DNA of 28,627 bases from Tepidisphaeraceae bacterium (GTDB lineage Bacteria; Planctomycetota; Phycisphaerae; Tepidisphaerales; Tepidisphaeraceae): NCBI GenBank assembly GCA_025450555.1, contig JANWHF010000282.1, positions 1 through 28,627 of the forward strand. The letters run 5' to 3'. Under the pieces are notes generated by a model. It was given only the letters and a program-made list of their open reading frames with translations, ran no database searches and was not told the origin of the DNA. Of the stretch, positions 1 through 7,531 are shown in pieces (position 1 is the first letter of the stretch; every line of letters begins with the position of its first letter). The translations under genes and the position numbers were made by a program.

Positions 1-1
1 C

Positions 2-145
2 GTCATCAGCGACTTTGGCGACTGGTGCCGGCGCGAAGCCGCGCGGCGGGCGGGATTCATGGCGTACCTGATGGATCCCCTTCATCTGGAATTGCTCGAC
101 CGGCTGATCTGGCACTTACGGCTCTTTACCGCGCCGCAGGTATGA
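2..145 (+). CDS. C-terminal fragment of a receiver-like (REC) domain protein
   Basis: An open frame enters from the left edge and stops at a TGA at 143-145, leaving 47 residues. The sequence reads like the last beta strand and helix of a response-regulator receiver domain. A hydrophobic strand (VISDF) is followed by a helix, then AGFMAYLMDP and an amphipathic helix ending LLDRLIWHL. In canonical receivers this stretch is AGFxxYLxKP, with an invariant lysine; here Asp takes that place, so the domain may be a degenerate, non-switching receiver. The gene ends 9 bp before the stop of the convergent DUF4159 gene. The coding call is fairly safe because of frame and composition. The family assignment is an inference from a short stretch, and the rest of the protein lies outside the window. 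Confidence 0.5.
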   Translation, partial: VISDFGDWCRREAARRAGFMAYLMDPLHLELLDRLIWHLRLFTAPQV

Positions 146-154
146 GCTCACGGA

Positions 155-2551
155 TCATTTTTTGGTCGCCTTCGATGCGGGAGCCGGCGTCTTGAGTTTG
201 ATGCCTGAACTATAGAGCACCAGGTTTCTCATGATCTCCGTCGCGCTTGCCGGTTCGTAACCTAGAATGCCATTCACCGGCTCGCCCACAAGGCCTGCAC
301 TCAAGTCCTCGCGGCTGTAGAACACCGCCAGGCGGCCTTTAATGGAAATTGCCTTGACGCGCGGCACTTTGAGATTGCCCACCAGCACCTTCCGCGCAAA
401 CAGGCGATACCGCACCTGCGAAATGTCGGCTCCAGGCAGATGATAGACCGGACTGTCAGCCGCAAGCGGCTCGCCCAGCGCCTTGGTGGCGTCGTCTCCG
501 AAAATCGCTTTGAGTTCAGCCTCGGCAGCATCCGCAAATTCGTTGGAGCCCCCCGCCGCATCGACGATCAACGTCCCGCCGCCATTGACGAAATCCTTGA
601 TGGTCTTGCGCTGCTCGTCGGTCAGTTTGAACGCGCCGGTACCGGTCAAATCGATGACCTTTGCGCCCGACAATTCAGCCGGCTCGATCTTGGCCGACTG
701 CACATCCACCGCAATTTCGTAAGGCTTGTTGTGAAGAATCGCCGCCAGGCGCGGCCAACCGCCCGGCTCGGGGTTCCAGTTGTCCCCCATTTCCAGTCGC
801 TTCACGAGTAATCTCTGCGTCGGCTTCACCTTGGAATCAGGCGTCACAATGTAGGTTTCGCCTTTATAGCGCAAATTGCGCATGTCGACGGCATAAAGAA
901 ATATATTTGCTCCAATGTGATAAGCTTCTTCGCGGGTCTTCTCCGATCGCGCCTGCCACGCCCGGCTCAGATCTGCATCGGGAACCAGCAACATCAGCTC
1001 CCGCACCCCGTTGCTCAATCCCATCAGCCGGGGATGACTGCGTTCGCGCTTGGCGGGGAACTGCTCGTCAGCAAAAATGGGATGCGTCAGAGGGACCTGT
1101 CGGAATTTGTAGCCTTCAAAGAGCCTCTCCCCAAGTTTTTCAAAACTCGTTGCGAACGCGCGGCTGCCGCAGTCTGCGTTGCCGAGAATCATCCCGCCCT
1201 GATCGACAAATGCCTTGAGTTTACCGGCTTCTTCGTCGCTGAGGATCAGCTCCTGATTTCCGGCAAGATACAGAATCGGCGCATCGTGAAGGTCCTCAAC
1301 CGGCACCTTCAGATTCACCGTTTGCCAGTTGAGATCGCGCTCGATTTGTCGCCCCATCCACCGCGAGAAATTCGCCACATCCCGCGGCCGCTGGTCCCAG
1401 TTGGCAGTAACCGTTTTCTTCTTCTCTTCGACCGAATACTCAACCTTATTGAACACAATCGGAGCGCGTCCTCGCACCAGAAACAAGAGCGCAAAGCAGG
1501 TATCCGGCAGTACGCCCCACTGTCCCTGCCATGAACCATCGGGCTTCTGGCTCTTCACAAGATAATCGGCGCCGACTTCATACCAGTTGGTTGTCGAGAA
1601 ATATTTTCTTCCACTGGCGACGCCGATGCGTTCGATCCCATACATGCCGTACAGGTTGCCGTTGGTCAGCGCTTCTCCGATGCGCTTATCCATCCAGCGC
1701 AGGCCGCGCTCGATATGATCGTTGGAGACGTTTCCCCGGCAGGCTACCAGGTCGGCCGTCAGATATTCCTGCGTGATAAAGAGCGTGGCGATGCCTGCTG
1801 CCGTCATTTGCGGCGTTTCCGACCCCTGTGCCGAGTCCGGCGCAGCATCGACAAATTTCTGACGGTAAGACCAGCCGCCGTCGGCATACTGTGCCCGCTG
1901 CCAGGCGCCATCGACGACCTGCCAATATTTGATCGGAACCTCGGCCCCCGCCTGCTCCAGCGCCCACATGCCCAGCACACCATACTGGCTGACACTGTGA
2001 TCGTACCAATCGGCCGGGTGAGGCTTTCCACGTTCAAAGTAATAGGGATAGAAGCCAAAGCGATTGTCTTTGGCGTGGGCGACATCCTGATGCAGTGAGC
2101 GAAGCAGGAATTCCTTGTCGCGCTCGATGAGCGGCCGGACCGATTTGTCGTCGCTCAGGAAAAGCCAGACCTGGCAGCGCATGCCTGTCGCATAAATCCC
2201 TTCGATCGGAGCTGTTTTCAAAAATGAAATTGCGTTTTGAAGCTTGGGCGTTTGCGGACTTTCTTCCGCCGCCAGCAAGGCATAGGTCGCCAGCGAAGTC
2301 AGCCCGCCCCACTGCCGGGCGTCGGGATCGGCATCGCCTTTCTCGCCGTCGGGCGTCGGCTTGTCGACGTGCTCCCAGGTGCCTTTCGGGTTCTGTTGCT
2401 TGTAGAGCCATTCTTTGGCTTTCTCGATGGCTTTTTGAACTTGCTCGGGTGTTGCCGCTCGAGCAGTGCGGTTCAATGACATGGCCGTCGCGAAAGCGAA
2501 ACCCGCGAAGAGAACCGTGCAGACGCAAAACCGCTGCGGGCTTGATCCCAT
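155..2551 (-). CDS. Secreted alpha/alpha-toroid protein with tandem DUF4159 domains
   Basis: The 798-residue product begins with a signal peptide (about residues 1-32, ending TARA-A), so it should act outside the cytoplasm. Residues about 35-365 contain repeats of the prenyltransferase/squalene-oxidase toroid type (helix pairs with WLYKQQ, GTW, GGW and DGSW motifs). After that come two DUF4159-like modules, about 385-560 and 590-785. Each has the pattern of a hydrophobic strand, a 'FVxxGGxxxxxA' motif and a late helix with the 'N-lv-Y' pattern. DUF4159 proteins are common in planctomycetes, and their biochemical role is not established. The start is supported by GGAGAAA just upstream of the ATG. 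It lies downstream of sppA on the same strand with a 150 bp gap, so it may have its own promoter. The terpene-cyclase-like fold does not imply cyclase activity; I see no DxDD-type motif. Confidence 0.85.
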   Translation of the reverse strand: MGSSPQRFCVCTVLFAGFAFATAMSLNRTARAATPEQVQKAIEKAKEWLYKQQNPKGTWEHVDKPTPDGEKGDADPDARQWGGLTSLATYALLAAEESPQTPKLQNAISFLKTAPIEGIYATGMRCQVWLFLSDDKSVRPLIERDKEFLLRSLHQDVAHAKDNRFGFYPYYFERGKPHPADWYDHSVSQYGVLGMWALEQAGAEVPIKYWQVVDGAWQRAQYADGGWSYRQKFVDAAPDSAQGSETPQMTAAGIATLFITQEYLTADLVACRGNVSNDHIERGLRWMDKRIGEALTNGNLYGMYGIERIGVASGRKYFSTTNWYEVGADYLVKSQKPDGSWQGQWGVLPDTCFALLFLVRGRAPIVFNKVEYSVEEKKKTVTANWDQRPRDVANFSRWMGRQIERDLNWQTVNLKVPVEDLHDAPILYLAGNQELILSDEEAGKLKAFVDQGGMILGNADCGSRAFATSFEKLGERLFEGYKFRQVPLTHPIFADEQFPAKRERSHPRLMGLSNGVRELMLLVPDADLSRAWQARSEKTREEAYHIGANIFLYAVDMRNLRYKGETYIVTPDSKVKPTQRLLVKRLEMGDNWNPEPGGWPRLAAILHNKPYEIAVDVQSAKIEPAELSGAKVIDLTGTGAFKLTDEQRKTIKDFVNGGGTLIVDAAGGSNEFADAAEAELKAIFGDDATKALGEPLAADSPVYHLPGADISQVRYRLFARKVLVGNLKVPRVKAISIKGRLAVFYSREDLSAGLVGEPVNGILGYEPASATEIMRNLVLYSSGIKLKTPAPASKATKK

Positions 2552-2589
2552 ACGACTTTCTCCTGGTGCGAATCTACGTCGTGGACCCG

Positions 2590-2618
2590 TCTAGCCCACC
2601 GGTTGTCGGGCGCTTCTT
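2590..2618. repeat. Copy 1 of a short dispersed element (about 28 bp)
   Basis: The segment ends with TTGTCGGGCGCTTCTT (2603-2618), which recurs exactly at 22272-22287. The preceding dozen bases (TAGCC..CCGG) also match with one indel and a few substitutions. Copy 1 is in the leader region upstream of the DUF4159 gene and overlaps one arm of a GCGCTTC/GAAGCGC hairpin (2610-2616 with 2629-2635). Two copies suggest a dispersed intergenic element, but its role is unknown. Confidence 0.45.
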
Positions 2619-2701
2619 TTGCGACCGGGAAGCGCTCCGCTGTCGCGTCGCGGCTAAACTCGGCTGACCATGCTTCGCTTTATCGCTCGATCTACAATCG
2701 A

Positions 2702-3940
2702 TCAATGCCTTAAAGGCGTGTCACCGCGATAAAGGTACATCATCCTTGAGGACTGCAATCCATCGAGCGCGCTCGCATCGAGTTTAATCGTGATTCCCGG
2801 ATGGTCATATTTGTACTCGGCTTCGCCGCTCAATAGCGAAAAGAAGCTGGCCGGCTCCTGGTACTTCACGATCTCCGGGTTTTTCAGACCTGCCGCCGTC
2901 GCGGCGTAATTCTCGGCATCTTCCAGATAACCGACCTGGTCGATCAATCCCTTTTTCAGAGCGTCGGCAGCCGGATACGCGCGGCCGTCGGCGACATCAT
3001 CGATCGTGACGCCTTTAGGCAGCTTCGACTTCCGCGCGGTATTCACAACATCTTTGAACAGATCGAAGGCAGAGTCCACGTTGGCCTGAAAATAAGCGGT
3101 GGCTCGAGTCGTGGGCGGGTTACCCGGATCACCGGCATCCTTGTAGGGCGTGCCCGACGACACGACCGTCAAATCCTGGACGCCGATCTTGTCCAGCAGT
3201 TTCGAGTAATTATAGTTGGGAAACAATACACCGATATTTCCCGTCAGGGCGGTGCGCTCGGCAATGAGGTAATCACCCGCACACGACAGGTAATACGCGC
3301 CGCTGGTTCCCAGCTCGCTCATCGAGATGACGACCGGCACATTTCGACCGGCATTTCTGCAATTCTTCTTGAAGGTCAAAAGCCGGTTGTACATCTGGTC
3401 GGAGGCAGTGACTGTGCCGCCTGGAGAATCAATTTGGATGATGAGCGCTTTGACAGCCGAGTCCTCCTCGGCGCGATGGATCAGCCGAGAGAACATTTCC
3501 GCTTGACGACGATCGATCTCGCCGATGACGGGAATGACGGCAATGCGCTGGCCCGCGTTACCGCTTGTAAGAATGCTTTGCGTCGAGGAGCTTCCGCCCA
3601 ACGATCCGACGGCGAGGAACAGGTTAAGAATCAGCGAAAGGCCCAGCAGAATCAGCAGCGCGATCAATACCAGGGCGCGACCTGCTGACCTCCGCGGCGG
3701 AGGCATGAAGGGAGGAAACGGCATGGGTGGGCCACCCATGGGATTGAAGCGCGGCGGCGGTGGAGGAGGATAACCGCCCGCACCGGGAGCGCCCGGAGGC
3801 GGCGGCCACGAAGCCGGTGCATAGGGACCGCCGGGCGGCATCGGCGGGCCGCCGGCTGGCACGCCGCCCGGAGGGTTTGGCGGATTGAGTGCGCCGCGCG
3901 GATCGATTGGCCCTTGTCCCGGAGGAGGTTGAGGAATCAT
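2702..3940 (-). CDS. sppA: Signal peptide peptidase SppA (S49 family) with proline-rich N-terminus
   Basis: This 412-residue membrane peptidase should degrade leftover signal peptides or other membrane-embedded peptides. Residues 1-84 are an unusual cytosolic Pro/Gly-rich stretch (runs of PPPP, GGPP). A single transmembrane helix spans about 88-112, and the S49 domain follows. The DSPGG motif is at 171-175. The nucleophile is Ser213 in GTSGAYY, followed by the ALTGNIGV motif. The general-base lysine is Lys267 in PYKDAG, as in short Bacillus/archaeal-type SppA proteins rather than the duplicated E. coli enzyme. A GRAYPAADALKKGLID motif closes the core. It starts 28 bp after the pheT stop, so the two are probably co-transcribed. 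No clear Shine-Dalgarno is visible before the ATG. The low-complexity extension is the only oddity. Confidence 0.93.
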   Translation of the reverse strand: MIPQPPPGQGPIDPRGALNPPNPPGGVPAGGPPMPPGGPYAPASWPPPPGAPGAGGYPPPPPPRFNPMGGPPMPFPPFMPPPRRSAGRALVLIALLILLGLSLILNLFLAVGSLGGSSSTQSILTSGNAGQRIAVIPVIGEIDRRQAEMFSRLIHRAEEDSAVKALIIQIDSPGGTVTASDQMYNRLLTFKKNCRNAGRNVPVVISMSELGTSGAYYLSCAGDYLIAERTALTGNIGVLFPNYNYSKLLDKIGVQDLTVVSSGTPYKDAGDPGNPPTTRATAYFQANVDSAFDLFKDVVNTARKSKLPKGVTIDDVADGRAYPAADALKKGLIDQVGYLEDAENYAATAAGLKNPEIVKYQEPASFFSLLSGEAEYKYDHPGITIKLDASALDGLQSSRMMYLYRGDTPLRH

Positions 3941-3968
3941 GGTCTACGATGAAGTCTAGCTTCTCGTA

Positions 3969-5990
3969 TCAGGTCCGCAACGTCCAACCTTGACGGCCTG
4001 CCGCTTCAATAACGCGCTGCACCGAGGCATCGACCTGCTCTCCGGTCAGCGTTTCAGCCGATGAGCGGAAAACCAGGGTAATCGTGACGCTTTTAACGCC
4101 TTTATCGAGGGGCTTGCCGCGGTAGGTCGTAACGTACTCGACCGTTTCGAGCCATTGAAGCTGAAGCTGATGGATGATCGATTCAAGTTGTTCGTAGCGC
4201 GTGCGCTCAGGCATGACCAGCGACAGATCGCGGCGAACCGCCGGGAACTTCGCCAAGGGCTTGAGCTGCGGAACGTGCTGCGTGCCGGTAACAAGCGGAT
4301 CCAAATCCAGCTCCGCAACGGGTGGCGGCTGGCGGAGCGAGAGCTTCTCGGCGATGACCTTCTCGACGATGCCCAAGTATCCAATGGCCTTGCCGCCCCA
4401 CTCGATTTTGCCACAAGCAGCGTCAGCGATGCCGGGCCGAGTATCAGGCACAATTGCAATGAGGCGATTTGCGTCCAGCTTGCGGAGCAAAGCTTCAACA
4501 GTGCCGCGCATTTCGCGAAAGCCCGGTCCGCCGGCCAAAGCAACTTGCCGTTTTTCGCGCACCTCGCCGGCTGCATCGCGCCAGAAGATCGAGCCGATTT
4601 CAAAAAGCTGAGCGTCGTGAGAGCCGACGCTTTCGTTATGACGAATCGATTCCAGCAAGCCGGGAAGGATGCTGGGGCGAAGATGCGCATCGGCTTTGCG
4701 GACGCTCGGATCGGCGCGCAACAGCGGCGCGCTCGCGTGAACATCCGCCGCTGGAAGAAAATCTTTTGCCAGCGCATCGCTCACGAAGCTGAAGGTCACC
4801 GATTCAAAAAAGCCGGATGCGACGAGCGTGGAGCGAATCGTCTGCATCGACTTGGCGACCGCATCAGGCGCTGTCACGCGGACGGCAATTTGCTCGCGGA
4901 TTGGAATCTGGCTGTATCCGATTATCCTCGCGACCTCTTCGACGAGATCGATTTCAGTATTGATATCGAGCCGATAACTGGGGGCTTCGACATCGACTCG
5001 TTTATCGCGCAAAACCGGTGAAAGATGCAGTTTTTTCAGGGATTCCAGCACTTTTTGAGGCGGAATTTCGATTCCCAGGATCCGCTTAAGCTGCGAAAGC
5101 CGAAGTGAAATCGAGCGAGGTTGAAAGCCTTCGCCTCCCGCGCGAGCCGAGCCAGAGGATAACTTGCCGCCGGCCGTTTCAACGATAAGTTGCGCAGCGC
5201 GAAGGCTGGCGCGCTCGGCTGCCAGTGGATCGATGCCGCGCTCGAACCGATAAGAACTGTCGCTTTTGAGCGCCAGCTCGCGCGAAGTTTTTCGCACCGA
5301 CAGCGGATCGAATCGGGCCGACTCCAGCAGCACATCGGTGGTGCTGTTTGAAACTTCGCTGTTGATCCCCCCCATCACACCTGCCACCGCCACCGCTCGC
5401 TCCGCATCGGCAATGACCAGCATGTCCGGCGTCAGCGCGCGCTCGCGCCCATCGATCGAAACTATCTTTCCCCCTTTGCCCGCCCGGCGAACGATGATGC
5501 GATTGCCCTTGAGCAGATTCAGATCAAACGCGTGCAGCGGCTGGCCAAGCTCGAAGAGCACGTAGTTGGTTACATCGACCACGTTGTTGATCGCACGAAC
5601 GCCGACCGCTTCCAGCCGTCGCACCATCCAGGCCGGGCTCGGCCCGATCTTCACGCCGCGAATGACTCGAGCGATGTAGAGCGGGCACAGGGCCTGCTCT
5701 TCGATCGCGACCGAAGCGCCTTCCAGATTGCCTTGAGATTCTGCGGCACGGGCCGGCGCGCTATCGCGAAATTCCCGGTTCAGCAGCGCGGCCAGTTCAC
5801 GAGCTACGCCGACGTGAGACAGGCAGTCGCTTCGATTGCTGGTCACCTCAACGTCGAGAACGGTGTCCTGCCCATGACGCGCAATATTTTCGACAGGGAG
5901 GCCGCCGGCCGTGAGGGCGTCACCGCAAGCCTGGGCATCGAGCGGGGGGCCGGGGAGGAATTCAGAAAGCCATTCCAGGCTCGTTTTCAT
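3969..5990 (-). CDS. pheT: Phenylalanyl-tRNA synthetase beta subunit, short form lacking the OB tRNA-binding domain
   Basis: PheT pairs with PheS to charge tRNA-Phe in the cytoplasm. The ATG at 5990 gives MKTSLEWLSEFL, a typical PheT start; an in-frame extension upstream lacks this character. The 673-residue protein shows the B3/B4 editing region (INNVVDVTNYVLFELGQPLHAFD, with the VDVTNY core), a B5 domain (about 285-360, ending DLVEEVARIIGY) and a C-terminal FDX-ACB anticodon-binding domain (last about 95 residues). It is about 120 residues shorter than the E. coli protein. Comparison from memory places the gap at residues about 41-150 of E. coli PheT, the EMAP-like OB domain: here 'AGGLPVENI' runs almost directly into 'TVLDVEVTSNRSDCL'. 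pheS is not in the window. It is transcribed from a TTGACA/TACATT promoter facing dksA, and sppA follows it. Confidence 0.95.
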   Translation of the reverse strand: MKTSLEWLSEFLPGPPLDAQACGDALTAGGLPVENIARHGQDTVLDVEVTSNRSDCLSHVGVARELAALLNREFRDSAPARAAESQGNLEGASVAIEEQALCPLYIARVIRGVKIGPSPAWMVRRLEAVGVRAINNVVDVTNYVLFELGQPLHAFDLNLLKGNRIIVRRAGKGGKIVSIDGRERALTPDMLVIADAERAVAVAGVMGGINSEVSNSTTDVLLESARFDPLSVRKTSRELALKSDSSYRFERGIDPLAAERASLRAAQLIVETAGGKLSSGSARAGGEGFQPRSISLRLSQLKRILGIEIPPQKVLESLKKLHLSPVLRDKRVDVEAPSYRLDINTEIDLVEEVARIIGYSQIPIREQIAVRVTAPDAVAKSMQTIRSTLVASGFFESVTFSFVSDALAKDFLPAADVHASAPLLRADPSVRKADAHLRPSILPGLLESIRHNESVGSHDAQLFEIGSIFWRDAAGEVREKRQVALAGGPGFREMRGTVEALLRKLDANRLIAIVPDTRPGIADAACGKIEWGGKAIGYLGIVEKVIAEKLSLRQPPPVAELDLDPLVTGTQHVPQLKPLAKFPAVRRDLSLVMPERTRYEQLESIIHQLQLQWLETVEYVTTYRGKPLDKGVKSVTITLVFRSSAETLTGEQVDASVQRVIEAAGRQGWTLRT

Positions 5991-6031
5991 CGTGTTCTCG
6001 TACGCGGTTTGCAATAAATAGGGCGAAAATG

Positions 6032-6050
6032 CCACGTCTGGCAGACGTGG
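6032..6050 (-). promoter_or_regulatory. Perfect palindrome at the predicted pheT transcription start
   Basis: CCACGTCT (6032-6039), a 3-nt spacer and AGACGTGG (6043-6050) form a perfect 8-bp inverted repeat. It overlaps the position where transcription from the pheT promoter should begin (near 6046). It could be an operator for a dimeric repressor or a 5'-terminal stabilising hairpin in the pheT mRNA. Confidence 0.55.
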
Positions 6051-6052
6051 GG

Positions 6053-6080
6053 AATGTAGTCCGGCGCGCCGGGGTGTCAA
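6053..6080 (-). promoter_or_regulatory. pheT promoter (sigma70-like)
   Basis: On the minus strand TTGACA (6080-6075) and TACATT (6058-6053) are separated by 16 bp. The spacer contains a 12-bp perfect palindrome, CCGGCGCGCCGG (6061-6072). The distance to the pheT ATG gives a leader of roughly 56 nt. Confidence 0.6.
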
Positions 6081-6090
6081 CCCCGAGCAA

Positions 6091-6120
6091 TTGACGGAAA
6101 GAGCGGCGTTCTGGTATAGT
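6091..6120 (+). promoter_or_regulatory. dksA-like gene promoter (sigma70-like)
   Basis: TTGACG (6091-6096) and TATAGT (6115-6120) are spaced 18 bp apart. The element is almost back to back with the divergent pheT promoter: the two -35 boxes are 10 bp apart. It predicts a start near 6127 and a leader of about 77 nt before the GTG. Confidence 0.6.
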
Positions 6121-6203
6121 TGACCATCTTTTCAGACCGTTTTGAGACCTGACCCGGCAGTGGGCGTAGATTGCCGAGGTCCGAAAGGAGCCAGGGTTCA
6201 ATC

Positions 6204-6914
6204 GTGGCTAAGACAACTCTGAAAAAACCCTCTGCAAGCAAGAAGGGCGCATCACGTGCCTCTTCACCTGTCAAGTCAAAACTCTCGGCTGCAAAGAAAA
6301 GTGCGCCGGCGAAGAAAGCTTCCAGCGCGACCAGGACGGCGATCCGAAGTGATTCGAAAAGGAACGGGGAAAAATCAAAGGCAGTCGTCGCAAAGAATAC
6401 GATGAAAGCTGCCGCACGCCCCGCGGCATCAGCCCGACCCGGATCCGAGCGTCGCGCGCCTGAACCAGCCGCAGTGCAAATGGCTCCGCCGGTCCCGGAC
6501 AACGGGAAGCCGCGCAAGAATGCCGCTGGTTTTTCCTCGCGCGACTTGGAACATTTCGGCGAGTTGCTTCGCGCCAAGCGCCGCGAAATCCTCGGCGATA
6601 TGCGCTCGATGGAACATGAAGCCCTGAACACCAGCGGCGGCAGCAATCTTTCCAACCTGCCGATCCACATGGCTGATATGGGCACCGACAATTACGAGCA
6701 GGAATTCACGCTTGGGCTGGTGGAAAAAGATCGCCAGCTCGTGCGCGAAATCAATGGCGCGTTGGCCAAGCTGAAGAATGGCAGCTACGGCATCTGCGAG
6801 GGCACCGGCAAGCCGATCAACAGGGAGCGGCTGGAATATCAGCCCTGGGCTCGCTTCTCGATCGAATACGCGCGTAAGATGGAGCGTGGAGGCCGGCCAG
6901 GACCCGCGCTCTGA
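6204..6914 (+). CDS. TraR/DksA-family protein with degenerate zinc finger and H1-like N-terminus
   Basis: The family binds RNA polymerase through the secondary channel and adjusts initiation, often with ppGpp. I chose the GTG at 6204 (AAAGGAG at 6184-6190); a TTG at 6171 is also in frame. The 236-residue product starts with about 80 residues rich in Lys, Ala and Ser (repeated KK pairs), resembling histone H1/HC1-type DNA-binding tails. The DksA region covers about 115-230: coiled-coil helices, a DMGTDNYEQE segment, then GSYGICEGTGKPI. Only Cys198 of the four zinc ligands remains. The others are Thr201, Ser219 and Tyr222, so it probably binds no zinc. Zinc-free DksA paralogues are known elsewhere. 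lspA starts 43 bp downstream. The role of the tail is inferred, not shown. Confidence 0.85.
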   Translation: MAKTTLKKPSASKKGASRASSPVKSKLSAAKKSAPAKKASSATRTAIRSDSKRNGEKSKAVVAKNTMKAAARPAASARPGSERRAPEPAAVQMAPPVPDNGKPRKNAAGFSSRDLEHFGELLRAKRREILGDMRSMEHEALNTSGGSNLSNLPIHMADMGTDNYEQEFTLGLVEKDRQLVREINGALAKLKNGSYGICEGTGKPINRERLEYQPWARFSIEYARKMERGGRPGPAL

Positions 6915-6957
6915 TTGAATCGTTGGAAATCTCGCTGCCGCGGCGGCCGGGCTAAGA

Positions 6958-7530
6958 ATGGCGCAATCGTTTTTTTCTCCTGTAACAAATCCCTTGGCAT
7001 GGGCGCGGTTTCTACTCACGGCGGCCCTTGGCCTGGCGCTGGACCAGTGGTCAAAGATCCATTCGTTTGCCACGCTGATGCTTTCCAAGAGCGTGGTCGA
7101 TGGACGGGTGCATGTTGATTCGCGCACGTATGCGTTCATTCCCGATTGGCTGGAATTCCATGTCACCGCTAACCAAGGCGCGGTCTTTGGCCTCGGACAA
7201 GGGCGACGCGTTCTCTTCGTCATTGTTTCGGTCGCGGCAATCGGTTTTATCTTCTACCTGTTTTCAGCGAGCGGCAGGCAGCGCATTTACCAGATCATTC
7301 TCGGCATGCTGCTGGCCGGCGTGCTGGGAAATCTTTATGACCGCGTCGTGCTGGGATATGTGCGCGACATGATCTTCGCACTGCCGAAATGGGACGTTTT
7401 CCCGTGGATTTTTAACGTGGCCGATTCGCTGCTGTGCGCGGGGGTGGCGCTGATGATCCTGCACAGCATCTTTCACGGTTCTAAGAAGCCGACGCCCGAA
7501 TCCAATCCTGGACAGATTCCCGCTCAATAG
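6958..7530 (+). CDS. lspA: Lipoprotein signal peptidase (signal peptidase II)
   Basis: LspA cleaves the signal peptide from diacylglyceryl-prolipoproteins in the inner membrane. The 190-residue protein has four hydrophobic segments and the family motifs in order. These are DQWSK (29-33), NQGAVFG (72-78), AGVLGNLYDR with catalytic Asp128, and FNVADS with catalytic Asp156. The periplasmic loop between the first motif and NQGAVFG is slightly long. A hydrophilic tail rich in Pro ends the protein. The ATG follows the dksA stop by 43 bp and probably shares its transcript; only a weak Shine-Dalgarno is visible. The stop lies 1 bp from that of the convergent MFS gene. Its likely substrates include the two predicted lipoproteins encoded later in this window. 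Confidence 0.95.
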   Translation: MAQSFFSPVTNPLAWARFLLTAALGLALDQWSKIHSFATLMLSKSVVDGRVHVDSRTYAFIPDWLEFHVTANQGAVFGLGQGRRVLFVIVSVAAIGFIFYLFSASGRQRIYQIILGMLLAGVLGNLYDRVVLGYVRDMIFALPKWDVFPWIFNVADSLLCAGVALMILHSIFHGSKKPTPESNPGQIPAQ

Positions 7531-7531
7531 C

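Noticed and set aside
661..1534. Plus-strand ORFs opposite the DUF4159 gene
   Set aside because: They are antisense shadows in GC-rich DNA with no Shine-Dalgarno or protein family.
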